NCBI GenBank assembly: GCA_002224055.1
Contig: AZLU01000185.1
Coordinates: forward strand, 18,129 to 82,128
Length of the DNA stretch: 64,000 nucleotides
Reading direction: 5' to 3'
DNA from: Pezizomycotina sp. ARF18
Taxonomy: Eukaryota > Ascomycota
Shown here: positions 34,453 to 46,293 of the stretch, in pieces
Layout: each line of letters opens with the position of its first letter
Position numbering within the stretch: position 1 is the stretch's first letter
Position numbers and translations under genes: made by a program
Notes under the pieces: generated by a model
Seen by the model: only the letters and a program-made list of their open reading frames with translations
The model's database searches: none
Told to the model about the DNA's origin: nothing

Positions 34453-35585
34453 CTCTTCGATTACCATGACTAGATAGCCGTTGAATAAATTCCTCGAATT
34501 TTACAAAATTAGAAACGTATATCACATGTAGATCGTTAGATCTGCAAAACTGGCCCAATCACACTTTCTTTTAATAACTAAGAAAGCTTGGATGGGAAGA
34601 TTATTATGAGCCGCTAGTCACCGTTGGGCGCCCTTATAATGAAGGAATGAATATTCAAGAGCTGAAAGGAATTGCCGGCCGGAAGGTCAGTAGGATCGTC
34701 AAAGGAAGTGGCTGGGCAACTAAGTGTCAAATTTGGTCGTGGCAAAACCCCCCAATTTTGCGACGATCCACATGTCAAAGAACCGTTTTCCAACGTCTTT
34801 GATGCTAAGTATAAATGGAGCTACCGAACCGCCCAATAATCTCTTTCCCTCAGTGTCCAAACTTTGGCGGCAGGCACATCCTGATCTTCAATAATCCATG
34901 GCAGCGCACTTCAATTTCGGATAAATACACATGTTCAGTTTAGCGCTACGAAGGACAATCTGTTCGTAACGGACCATTCAGAGATTTCAGGTTAAATAAG
35001 ATATTTAGAAATATCGAGAAATGAAAGTTGCAAAATGATGAAGATATTTTTTCCCAATAAGGCCGGGGCGAAAACATGGCTTCTTCTATACGCTAAAAGT
35101 CGTTACATTACGTTGTTGCACCCCCGATATATGAATACTGATGGGAGATTGGGGAAAACAGTGTGTAGACAATTTATTCGGCATTTTGAGTGCCTTCTGT
35201 ATTTGGCCTTTTTTTTTTTTTTTTTTTTTTTTTCTCCTTTCCAAACTCTAACCGAGTTGATACCAATCTTCGGCAGGACTGCAAAGTCATTTCCGATAAA
35301 TGAGCTGACAATCCACTTCGATTCCTGTTGAATATACTTGATCCCCAGTCGAGAACCCCAGATATGACTTCTAGCGTTATTCACTAGGTCTGATAGGCCT
35401 CTGCTTATACCAGATTTTATGCAGTTATAGCCCGAGTCTAACACCAGTCTACTGTAACACCAGTTCTATATATTTGCCGCCCTCACGGGATAGCATTTGT
35501 GCCAAGATTCTAATTCATGTTGCTGGTCTTTAGAATACAAGCATTTACAGCTTTTCCAAATGTTACCTACTCCTCCCTCCCGGAC

Positions 35586-36439
35586 CTAGAGCTTTCTGTA
35601 GGCCTCTCTGGCTCTTTCATTATAGCATTCTAGGGAAGATATAACCACCTCCTCGCTCCAATCAGACAACGCCTGGTCGAAAGCCCAGAGGAACAATTGA
35701 GGATCAACTATCCTCTTATCAAACGCCCGGGGTACGGATAGTGGAAACAGGAGATTTTCCTTCTCAGTTTCTGTGACTATGCGTTCGCAACTCCTAGTTA
35801 GCTTGAACTCACAAGAACAAGTTTCATGATCGTATAGTAGAGGGAGTGAGAAACTCACCCTCTTCAGGTGACTTCGAGACTTGACTTTCTTCTTGTTCTC
35901 GAGCAACTCTATGCCAGTCTTCAGCAAATCCTGGCAGCACCCGTAAGTGCCTGTAACACAGCGACCTCATCCAGGCCGTCACTATAGATTGCATCACCCG
36001 TTACAAACACTTTATCGAACGGCGCACCGCTTTTCTCTGGGTCACACCAATGCCGTATATACGTCGGCAGCATCCATAGTCTCTGCTCACGTGTTGTCAC
36101 CCACTGGCAGCTCATGATGTCGTTTGTCAAAGTGTCGCCATCCTTTATAGCACCTCGACGATGTGGTAACGAATTGTTGAAGTCCTGGTCGTAACATCTA
36201 CGCACTTTGCGCATATAATCGAAGGATTCTGGCGTGTTAGGCGCGATGATAGTTTTACTAGGTTCTGTAATATCGTCACGGCCAAATTGGCAAAATTAGA
36301 AATGCTTCGAGACAAGGGTTGTCGTTGGATTTTCTAGGCTTACTTCTTTGATCCAATCCAGCTGTAATTTGACATTTTGCTGATCCGGGGTTATATCTGG
36401 AGCCCCACTGCCGGAGCTATCGGTCGCTGTCAAGGACAT
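35586..36439 (-). CDS. Hypothetical protein with two probable introns (frame-disrupted)
   Basis: Not recognised. From ATG 36439: MSLTATDSSGSGAPDITPDQ and QNVKLQLDWIKE, intron 36265-36343 (GTAAGC ... ACAG), then EPSKTIIAPNTPESFDYMRK, VRRCYDQDFNNSLPHRRGAI, MSCQWVTTREQRLWMLPTYI, RHWCDPEKSGAPFDKVFVTG and GLDEVAVLQALTGAAGFAED, then WHRVAREQEESQVSKSPEE. A GTGAGT...AGCTAACTAG segment at about 35788-35853 looks like a second intron, followed by CERIVTETEKENLLFPLSVP, DPQLFLWAFDQALSDWSEEV and ISSLECYNERAREAYRKL to the stop at 35586. About 250 residues, soluble, Trp-rich. One base is out of register at both junctions. Coding status is convincing; function is unknown. Confidence 0.55.
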
Positions 36440-38702
36440 CGTGACATTCAAGGCAGATGTTGATATTTGGCGCAACTACATGTCCTACCCCTCTTTCCCT
36501 TTTCTTAGTTTTGGTCCCTCTAATTAATTACATCACTAAAGCCAGATCAAAATTTTCGGGAACAGCGTTTTGGTCGGGCGCATTTGAACTTAACTGTGCA
36601 CCCAAATCATGGTAACTGATTGATTGCTTCACGCAGTACATATTGAAAGAAGAAAACGGAAAAGTCTAAACCGCAATTTACTCGTGACTTTAGGTTTATA
36701 CCCTTCGGGAAGCATAACTATATTTCTAGCCGCTATTATGAGCAGTAATGCAATGCCGAAATAATGCTAATGCTGGAGTCAGTCTCGAAAAAGCGCGATG
36801 AGGTCTCGGAGTCATCGGTTATAGCTCGCCATGAGAAATGGAGGCCGGGGAAACGAGACTGTGAGCTAAGCATATTGGCTTTATATCTGTATGCATCGAA
36901 TTTGAGCCTGATAAAAAAATTTTATTCCATTATTAGAGTCTTCCTATAAATAGGCGAAATAAGTATATATCTACAAGGCACGATCATTAGGTCCAGTATC
37001 ATCGTTGTTAATGAAAGCGATTGACTGTTTTGTGCTCCCAATATGGGCAACGTTTTCGCCGCCTTTCGGCAAATCGGAAACAAAGGGGAGTATTGTTGAT
37101 ACTTAAACTTCTTAGGTACATGAGGGCTTTGCCGACATATTGGTTGGATTAACCCTCTAATGACCGCTTACAGCGGGTCAGTTTATTGCACTAGTGCCTA
37201 GTACAGTCTTTACACAATACCGCTAAAAGTTGAATTTAAGCTAGAATCACACCGCACTCTCAAGACGCTCTACTATAACCTTACTTGTTCAAGTTCGCGC
37301 GGTGGAGCACGCGACATAATTTTCAGTAGATCCGGGAATTCCGGTTCTTCGCAATTTCCCAGAAGCTCCACAACTCTCAAGCTTTGAAATCGAGACCAAA
37401 GTTATAGAATCGAGTTTCTTCGAAAAGAGAAACAAATAAGAGAAAATGTGGAGCGTCTTTGCAACTTCAAAGCTAATCCTGATCGTGGCGTACCGCAAAG
37501 GAAGATACTGCTAACGCTCATTGCTAGAACTCTAGGCAAACCTATTTAACTGCCTTAGGTCTATTCTAACTCTCGTTACTATACTTTTCAAAACCTTATA
37601 ATCAGCCTATGATTCTGGTACTTGGAAAAAACACCGCGAGCTTTTCGGAAGATTAAGACTTGAATGATGATTCGTGACTTTTTGGTCTTCACCCCGAAAC
37701 TAGATTAATCTAAATATATCATATCGACCCACAGTGCAAAGCTTAACTGCCAGTTTAATTTATGAGTCTGACGAACCTTAGCTAGCGTGATGTAAGCCGC
37801 GAAGAAATAAAAGTTTGGAATCCGGTGATATATTGTGTTTGTTGTGAAGAATAATTTTTCCAAGGGATGGCGCGATGCGCGCGTCTGATTCTGCACTCGT
37901 ATCTAGGTATATCGGGAATGGAATTACAAAATATCATACAATTGCGAACGCCGTTCTGGCACGAGTATGTATGTATGTATACAGCACGCCGTATAACACC
38001 TCCGCTCGTAGCCTTAGAGAAAGCCTAGCTAACGATAAAAAAACCAAAGTAAAAACGCCCGGGAAACGTCGATTGTGGGGTTCCCCAAGAAAGGCACCAC
38101 CAGAATAGGGCTATATGCCAAACATTCGCCTGATTTGCTTAGGCGTAACTTTTTGTGCTGCTGGTTTCGAAACGGAAAACGCAGGGTATGGCTACGTCGA
38201 ATTCGCCTAGGAAACTTGGCGGGGCGTCAGTCTCGGAGAACGTGAGTGGTTGGACGACAGGTGCCGTTCGAGCGCATTAGACCTTTTCAAGCATCTCAAG
38301 GGAGAAATTTGCTTGTTGAGAGCAAGCTTTTCCTAGGTTTCTTGGGTTTACTTTGGGTTTTCACGAGAACAAAGTTCGAACTACTAACCCGAGCTCACGC
38401 TAGCATTTGTTCTGTTCGTAGAAGAAGTGGACATGTTATTCACAAAAGACTGCAGATACGCTCTGATTGTGGAGATACTTGACTGCTCCTCCCCTGTTCC
38501 GGGGAAATGCCCATAAATTGTCAACCTGTTTACATGACATGAATGTCCAGCCTAACATTCAGCGATCCTAGGAAAACTATATTAACGGGTCCATGATCCT
38601 TGACTCTCTACCTGGACAAAATTTGAACGGGAGTGTCAATTTCACGTTTACTCGCACCATCCTTCAGCCTTGTCACACCCGCGGCAGTCGCACACAATCA
38701 AC
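36440..38702. other. Long intergenic stretch, no named gene
   Basis: About 2.3 kb between the divergent unknown gene and the SAT4-type gene. Scattered 60-80 codon frames on both strands; none has a motif, signal peptide or intron signature. A GTAT microsatellite (about four units) lies near 37966-37980. Confidence 0.45.
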
Positions 38703-39914
38703 ATGACTTTCTATCTTATTACAAAGATGCAGGCGGTCGTATGTATTCCTATTACATGATTTATACCCTCGAACGCATTAATTTATACTAATTTTCTCTT
38801 AGTACGTCGAGTGGACGTTCGTCGCCTGCACGGCTGTCCTCGTGTTTCTACGCTTATACTATAACTGGACCCGGAAGGGAAGACTGTTTTGGCAAGATGG
38901 TTTTATCATCCTCGCCTGGTTCTTCTTCGCCTTTCAGACCGCCGCAGACTGGACCATGACGCACTTCTATGCCACTCAGCCAGCCCTTACGGAGGATGAC
39001 CACACCACTCTGGGTAATATCGTAAGCGGACGGACTGAATATCTGACGCTTTTGATCGCAAAGGTACATCTTATTTTCTTGAATTGAGATCATTCACCTT
39101 CGCGATATGGTACTAAAGCATCGTGTTATAGTTGAAATACGCGGAGAATGTCACCTACTACGGCTGCTCTACATGGTCAAGTTCGCGTGGCTCTGCTTCT
39201 TCCACACGCTCATCCCGAAGGCATTGCCACATCTCCGAATAGCATACTGGGTCGTCACAGCCATATCCGTTACCGGATACGTCTTCACAACACTCATAAA
39301 CACGCTGTACTGCATCCTGTTAGCACCCGATGGGCCATTGGGAACGGTACATACTGCTCAAATGCGCAATGGGTGTGGATCACTATCGCGACTCTACATA
39401 GCGCTACCGATATCATTAGTATGTCTTTACCTTCTTCTCTCTGCAGACTAGCAATAATATCTAATTTGTTATATACGATAATACTAAACTTGAGCACTTT
39501 GCTAATAACAAATGCTATAGTCTACGTGCTACCGATCCTTCTCGTCCGCCATCTGCAGAACCTAACCAAGCGGAACCGCTTGGGTGTGGCGCTCCTGTTC
39601 GCTCTCGGCTTTATCTGCGTTGGCTGGGCCATCACGCTGCAGGTTCAGAACCTGACCAACGTGCCCGGCTCCGTGGTTTGTATCTCAGGTGCTTTGAACA
39701 GTCGTGGGCTATTTTAGTCGTATGTCTGCCCAGTTTCAAGGCCCTCCTCCTCAGTGGCTTCCGAGAAGCCAAGTTCTGGAAGAGAAGTAAGGATGTCTGT
39801 GAGCCTCACGGTAGCAGCGCAGATGGCAGTATGGAGAATGTCAGCCAGAAGGAGAGCGGTGGCAATGCCGTGGTCAAGCAGAGGAGTATTGAAAGCGGTG
39901 ACATGAATGCCTAA
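38703..39914 (+). CDS. SAT4/PTH11-like rhodopsin-domain integral membrane protein (frame-disrupted)
   Basis: Members are seven-helix fungal membrane proteins; some act as surface-sensing receptors, most are uncharacterised. ATG 38703 MTFYLITKMQAV, intron 38739-38802, then YVEWTFVACTAVLVFLRLYY, NWTRKGRLFWQDGFIILAWF, ending TLLIAK, intron 39064-39131, LKYAENVTYYG, a one-base shift, YMVKFAWLCFFHTLIPKALP, LRIAYWVVTAISVTGYVFTT, LINTLYCILLAPDGPLG, a shift to YCSNAQWVWITIATLHSATD, intron 39419-39520, VYVLPILLVRHLQNLTKRNR, LGVALLFALGFICVGWAITL, and finally FEQSWAILVVCLPSFKALLL and a Ser/Gly-rich cytosolic tail to 39914. About six to seven hydrophobic segments. The EQSWAILVVCLPSF end matches the E(V)T..IL..C.P...P motif of SAT4 proteins. 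Two to three shifts. Confidence 0.78.
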
Positions 39915-40827
39915 GGGAGGACTTAGTCTTCCGTGGGAGCTGCGCGCATGATTGATTATATCGATGATTCTCTGTTATTACTATTTTCTTTTCCCTTCTA
40001 ATGGAATAATGCTCGAGAAAACTATCTTGCCCGCGATTTCTCTCTCTTTTCACGATTCACTTGATTCATCTGTTTTATTTGCGCTGCACTTCCTGTAGTT
40101 TGCTTTACTAGCCCTTGCCATTTGTCTGAAAGAACCTTACGTTCGAACATCCATTCAATAAAAGGCTCATGGGTCTTATAGGTTTATGAGAGGTATATTG
40201 TAACACTTGAGCCTCTTATGTCTTCATTACCCTGCACAGCGTCCGCATCCTATGATATTGTACTTATTCCACTTATTAATAGGGAAGATGTTCTAATGCA
40301 TTGGAAAATGTGCAGTATGAGAATCAAATCTTGATCTGAACGGTGCTCCAATTAGAGCAAGGTTATCACGTAATATTGATACATTCCACTAGGCAATACA
40401 AGTCCAACCTGAGGGCAACTGAGGTTTAGTCTTCTCGCGTTCTTGAGTTTTACCCTTCTAATAGTCTCCGGAAAGCATGTGCGAGGTGTCTTTAGAATTG
40501 TCTATATACTTAGGTAGTAGATATGACGGAATTGCATAGATTATGGAAATATCGAGATCTTTATCGAAACGAAAGGATACAAGAAATTATTTTCACGAGA
40601 ATAGAACCTACTTTTCAACCTAGTACATGAACCATCAATAAAAGGAAAGAAATCAAGTCTATAACGACTCACTACTGAGTATCTTAAAACTTGGAAGTAA
40701 TAATAATAGTAATAATATATCCAATCTGTCTCCTACTCGTTCTTTAAATAGCTTGCAACATTGATTGGCTGAGATGCGAGCCTGCGGTCCGAGACTAGTA
40801 TCTGGGGGACTACGATACAAGCGCTGC
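39915..40827. other. Intergenic spacer, 3' flanks of two convergent genes
   Basis: About 900 bp. AT-rich with short TAATAA repeats near 40698-40720. No ORF of interest; a 3'-UTR role on both sides is likely. Confidence 0.5.
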
Positions 40828-42550
40828 TTACCACCTCCTCGGTGAACCGCAGCCCCACCCGTAGTTGTCGCCCCAGCCTGAGCAGCAGTAGTACGAGTAG
40901 GATCCTGAACAGGACCTGGCGAAGCCGTCCCCTGTTGAAAGATGCATCATTTTAGCGAATACCAAGTCGGAGGAGTTGATTGAGGGTGAGGGCGGTAGTA
41001 GACTTACATGTCCTACATCCGTAGATATTATTACCACGTTTTACGCCGTTACAGCAGGCATAATAGTAATTGCTTTGGCAGTAGAAGTCGCTCCGGCCGC
41101 CGCCCCCTGCTTCGGCCTCCGCCGGACCATGACCAAGAGTTATCGCCGCCGTGTCCATCACCGTGGTCGAAGCCTCCTAAATAAAAAAGAGAAAATTAGC
41201 GCACACCGATTGTAAAATGCGGCAAACGCTATATAGGGAATACATAGCTAGAGATACACCGGGCAAGGAAAGGAAAGAGGAAGGTCCTTACCATTTCCTA
41301 CGCCATTACCCCATGAGCCACTCCAGCTACCTATTGAATAGAGAGGAAGACAGTCAGGAAGTTGAAGTTACCTCTCGGAAGGATACCCTTCAATAAATTG
41401 CCTAGGCCTGATAAGATGGGGATTGTGCCGGTACCTCCGCCGCGGTCGCTGCCGCCGCCACCTCCACCTCCGCCGCCTCCTCCTGTTCAATTAGGTATAT
41501 TAGTCGCTGTCCGTTCAAAGTTACAAAGGAGACGACAATCAAAGGTTGATGCTTACCGCTGCTGCTGCACCGCCTCCGCCGCCTCCGCCGCCCCTCCTGT
41601 AGCTGAGGTGTTAGTTGCGCAGTCAGATGACTCAACGAGGGTTTTACCTAGTTAAAGAGATCGATTTCATACCACTGCTACTTCCGCCGCCGCCGCCGCC
41701 GCCCCACCTCCTCCGCCAGAGCGGAAACCGCCCCCTCCTCCGCCTCCACCGCCGCCGCCTAATAAATAAAGTCAGTTTCACTAGCATCTCGCCATACAGT
41801 TGCTCAGAATCGTCTTCCATACCTCCACTTGAAAACCAACCTGCAAAGTAGGATGATTTTAGTATCGTGATTCAGTTTCAAGTAACCACAGCTTAGACGC
41901 TTTGATCTCGACGGAAAGAGAGGTTGAAGATGAGAGTATCTTACCTCCGCTGTTGCTACCTCCGCTCCGCCGCTAGAATGGGAACCGCCGCCGCCGCCTG
42001 TAGTAGATTAGCTATTGTCTCGATTAATATATTTGTACTAGCGCGGAAAGGATAAGCTCACCTCCGCCGCCTCCACCGCCGCTGGAATGGGAGCCGCCGC
42101 CTCCGCCTGCTTCGTCAGTTAATTACCGCTTTACTATGCATGCGTTCGTGAATAGAAGCGGTTGCTCACCTCCACCGCCACCCCCTAAAATCGTGGAAAA
42201 ACGTTAGCGGACTATCTACATCCGGGGTCAAGAGGAATCCGACGCTTACCTCCACCACCTCCGCCTCCACCTCCGCCTCCGCCGCCTCCGCCGCCACCGC
42301 CTGCTCATTAGGTTAGCAAATCATACAGGAATTTCTATCGACTGAGGAACATATCATACCACCACCGCCGCCTCCGCTCCACCTCCGCCGCCACCTCCGC
42401 CGGCCCAAATCCGCTTCCATGGCCTTTATCGAAGCCGCCGCCACCATGGCCTTTCTCCTCTCGCCTTGCGATGTCCTTAATCTCTGGTGCTGCGACCGCT
42501 ACTCCAGCGGCGAGCCAGACACACATGAGCCATACAAGAACAACCCGCAT
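40828..42550 (-). CDS. Secreted glycine-rich protein with phase-1 micro-exons and a C-terminal double cysteine module
   Basis: ATG 42550 starts the signal peptide MRVVLVWLMCVWLAAGVAVA, then APEIKDIARREEKGHGGGGF. I read 12 exons: 42360-42550, 42250-42300, 42170-42184, 42062-42106, 41945-41997, 41823-41840, 41673-41758, 41557-41596, 41372-41482, 41292-41330, 41008-41176 and 40828-40931. The 11 introns are 41-115 nt with GTAAG/GTGAG/GTATG donors and YAG or AAG acceptors; several have CTAAC/CTAAT branch sites. Exons 2-10 all begin and end in phase 1 and encode Gly runs, GGSHSSGG units, GWFSSG, GGGGFRSGG, a hydrophobic TIPILSGLGNLLKGILPR and SWSGSWGNGVGN. Exons 11-12 encode GGFDHGDGHGGDN and two copies of C-x7-CC-x10/11-C (CQSNYYYACCNG.. 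and CSGSYSYYCCSG..). Five exons are off by one base in G/CGG runs. Probably a cell-wall protein; family not recognised. Confidence 0.75.
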
Positions 42551-44467
42551 GCTGGACGAGAGTGATATGAGGACTGTTTTTGATGAGTAAATATGTCTCT
42601 GGGTTGATATCGAATATAAAAGTGCAAGTAGAACTGCAGGAAAAGGTAATGAAAGGCTTTTAGACTCTCCGTGAGTTAAAGTCGCTTCGTTGACCTGTAG
42701 ATTACTTCTAAGGATGAGTCTTTCGAACCTTTATATATTGCAGTCAACAGTGCGACAGTTTATATACCCGGAGGAAAGGAGAGCGAACCTTTCTCCGACA
42801 ACGAGACTCTGCGGAGTAACTATTGTGATTACCTGCTGCCTGGAGTCATTTCATTCAACAGAAGTTTACTCCTCGCCCTCACCTTAGTAGTCTCAACACG
42901 GGTGTCGTGAAGGTTACTAAACATTTAGGATAGTTCTGGACACTTGCCAGAGCACAAACTCTCTGTACTACCATCCTCAGCATCCCTTCCACAACAAACC
43001 CTGGAATCATCGGCAAGCTATATTGGAAGCTCCTTGCAGGACCTCGGAAGCTCGATCATCCTAAGGTCTATATATCTCGAGCTTAGGCGAGGGATATTTG
43101 AAATTGTGGAGACCCCATGCCGGTGGTCTTGGGACGCTGGCGATTAGACTAGAGGGGCAATGTATTTCGCCCGCTCTCAGGAAGTTGTACCACCACCTGC
43201 CGGGATTATTTTCGAAAATGGCTATAAGGATCGCTCTTATCTATATCCTTGGCTTTGCCAGTTCTCCGGTTGTGGGCAATGTAGGCTGGGCAGACTGTTG
43301 TACAGAAAGAAAATACCCCGAGAATAGGCTTGATTTCCATGTTTCCTTCTTAAACCTCCTATCAATGGTCCCTCAAACCATAAGAAGATTTTGATCTTGC
43401 TCCGGGAGAAAAAATGGTCTTCTGGCTATGGGCTCTCGACTATAACTTGAGGGGTTTCACCAGGTGCAACGCCAACACGCCTTCTAAGTTGGGAGATCCA
43501 AAGGATCTGCTGTCTTAATTTGCCTGAACGTTTCTTCTAGTGTAAAGTCCGTAGTGTGCACTTTCCGTGATGATCGTTTGAAACGGCTGGTAGTAACGTT
43601 CCCAGGATTCGTCAGCTCGGATATCGCGAGCGGTCGTGATCTCGCCTTAGGATCTATTCCGTTGCATTATCGTCTATCAGCCAATGCCTTCTCACAAATC
43701 CGCTACCAAGGCGGATCCTTCGACCCTTTGTTCCGTGCTTTCCGTTATGATACTTATATGAAGATTGGTTTTAGAGTGTGAGATTCCACGTCAAGATTTA
43801 TTGGGCATCGTCCTTTAATTATGGAGGTCTGTCCAGCAACAGGACCATTCTTATACACAAAAGCTATGAGGTTTGATTAATATACGTAAACAGGAACTTT
43901 TAAACCCTTTTCTATAACTCTAGAGTAATATATTTGTCCGTTATTATGTGAACACTTATGTCTTGTTTCTTTATTTCCACAGACTTGGATTTGATCTTGC
44001 GGAGCTTAATGCCTAGTAGTAGAAAATATCATCTCTCTCTCTTTATTTGTGTACTGTGGCTACCAAGTCTTGAGAAAGAAAACATCTTCCTAGAGGGATT
44101 GAGCGCTATGCCACGAAATTATTTCACTCAGTCTTCCGGATTTTATACATTTGGTTCGATCTTGCGAAAGTTTCTGGTGCGCTCCCTGGGAATATCCCGT
44201 TATGCATCGGTGTAGAAATACCCGTCTCTCCGAGATCTTGTGAAAACTCGCGATAGACAAGAATCGCGCCAGTCCCAATGTACCCTCTTATCCCCTTTGG
44301 GTCTTTGTCTCGTTGTTTTTTCAAACCGGGTCGTTCCTCAAAGAGAAATCCAGAATCTTTTCTTGATATAGTAAATTTCCGCTTCGTCTAAAATTCTGCA
44401 TTGGCGGTTTTAAATATTTGTGGCTACGTCGCTCAGAACGGACGTCGATATCGGAAAGAGTCAACGG
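42551..44467. other. Intergenic stretch, no named gene
   Basis: About 1.9 kb. Left end should hold the promoter of the glycine-rich gene. Frames at 43098-43394 and 43554-43781 include a hydrophobic segment (MAIRIALIYILGFASSPVVG) but no continuation or motif; not called. Confidence 0.4.
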
Positions 44468-44791
44468 TTACGAGAATCTGCTCAGATCAGTATCCATCGC
44501 ATACACCTCGAACGTATCCCCGTGTTCATCATCGACTTTAGATTTCAAATGAGCTTTTCGCCCAGTAGTCGCATTTACATGACGGCGCCGTTCATATCAT
44601 CCAGTATACGGTCTCGATGCAATATCGGAACAATATCGCTTAGTCGCCTGCACGTCGTTCTCGCCTGACCTCTTCTGGATTACGTGGCAATTTACTAGCT
44701 CCATGTGTCTCCCTTCGACCGTCTGCGGAGCCGGAATAGATAAGGTAAGTAATAGAAGAGGAAGGTTTCGGAGCGATGCGTGAAAATTCAT
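44468..44791 (-). CDS. Small secreted protein (in-frame TGA)
   Basis: ATG 44791 gives MNFHASLRNLPLLLLTLSIP then APQTVEGR, a plausible signal peptide and cleavage region, followed by HMELVNCHVIQKRSGENDVQ and ATKRYCSDIASRPYTG. A TGA at 44597-44599 interrupts; the same frame continues YERRRHVNATTGRKAHLKSK and VDDEHGDTFEVYAMDTDLSR to TAA 44468-44470, and stays open for another 55 codons beyond. TGA could be CGA with one C-to-T change. The short cysteine-poor mature part resembles small secreted fungal proteins with an xLVNC start, but I cannot name a family with confidence. Confidence 0.45.
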
Positions 44792-46293
44792 TGAGCTTTC
44801 CGCTTCGCGGGGAAGTTTTGCAGAAGGAAGGGTAGTGGTTACATTGACAACAACAAGCTAACCTGCTTTCGCAGAAAATTGTGCTACAGAACCAACGAGC
44901 CTTATATACCGCTGCTAGCTCAAGGCACGCGACTCCTCTGCTGAACTCCAAGGTGGCAATATTTTCCAGGTTGTATTTGAGGTTGTTTCAGGCCTTCAAA
45001 CCTAAAAAGTAAACGTAGAATGATGTTCCAGATTCAGAGTTGGGCGTGTCTCGAGTTGGTCTAGGCATGTACAATTCACAGCGGTCATAGGAGGAAAAAA
45101 AACTCTATCGGATATCGCACCGTCCACCGGGGCGGCTTTCCGATCCCATTCAAAAATTAATATTCACAGCTACCAGTGGCGCCATCCAGTAGGCCAGGAA
45201 ACACAATTAAGGTTTAAGTTTTGCCCACCAGTGGGCTTACGTGACATGCCTGCCTCAGCGGGAGAATTTCCGGTCACAAGGAAGCTTGATAGCAAAGATG
45301 CCGCTATACATCTCGCATATCAATAATATGGCGCGGCTAGTGAATAGCGCGGCTATTGAACTGAGTTGACGCTTTCCGTAGTCATTAGCGTAGGCGTCCT
45401 GCATCGTAGAACCAATGTATACGAGGAATTGCCATGAGCGAGGACTATATTAAAGGACCCATAGATCTAGCTTTAACTGTCGTGTGCAGCGATACAATTT
45501 GGTTACGTGTTACTTATATCGTTTCTTAGATAGACATACATTCTTAGGAAGCATGTAACTTAGCGATATTCATATGGAATTTTGAACTCAAATGGAACAT
45601 GTCCTCAACGTTTACCGCGACCCGGGGTAAAGTATTATTTGCGTATTGCTTTGAGAATCAAACGCAGAATGAACGCCCCAAGATTGAACTCTATGGTTCC
45701 TCGCGTTCATTTCAGATAGAGCAGCGAAGTCCATGACCGTTTTGTTATGTCCTTTGCCGGTGCGATACTCACAACGCGGCCGCCCAAACTTCACGATGGA
45801 TTCACTGAAGCGAACTAGTGATTCCTTATTTCTACTATAAGCCTCATTAAACTTTATATTGCTCTCAAATACTAGTCACGTGCCTTTTTACGTCGAGCTT
45901 CCTATAATTAAATTCATAAAATTCTCACGATAGTCAACTTCTCGCGAATTATTCTCAACCAATAAGCGACGAGATCCCACGAACAATGCTGAAGGCAAAT
46001 ATTATTATTGCGATGAGTTCGAAACCGTCAATAGCAAGTCCATTCAACGGTTATTCGATTCAGTTTTTTTTTAAAAAAAAAAAGAAAAAAAAAAAAAAAG
46101 GAATGCCGTTTTCTAAGATATTGCGGCAAGTCTTCTACCGGACGATGCTGAATCTCTCGAAGGGAAGAACAACTTCATCTTCCTACAATCAATCTCAAAT
46201 AAAAATAAATTACATCTTATATCTTTCAAAAATATATCAAGTTTTTAAACATTCTACTTTGTTCTTATCCTCATAGTTGCAATTATAGCTTCG
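44792..46293. other. Intergenic stretch, poly-A
   Basis: About 1.5 kb. T10/A12/A15 homopolymer cluster at about 46063-46099. A short imperfect duplication (GCGCGGCTA...GCGCGGCTA) lies near 45331-45356. No supported ORF. Confidence 0.45.

Larger units (their letters stand above)
33714..35585. other. Intergenic stretch with poly-T
   Basis: About 1.9 kb. Contains the hydrophobin promoter at its left end and T25 at about 35209-35233. The minus-strand frame at 35103-35444 passes through the poly-T complement as a lysine run; its part before the run (GIKYIQQESKWIVSSFIGND) looks coding-like but is not recognised and has no partner exon that I can assign. Confidence 0.4.

Noticed and set aside
35103-35444. 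ORF with a lysine run
   Set aside because: Created by the poly-T complement; upstream part looks coding but no start, partner exon or motif supports it.
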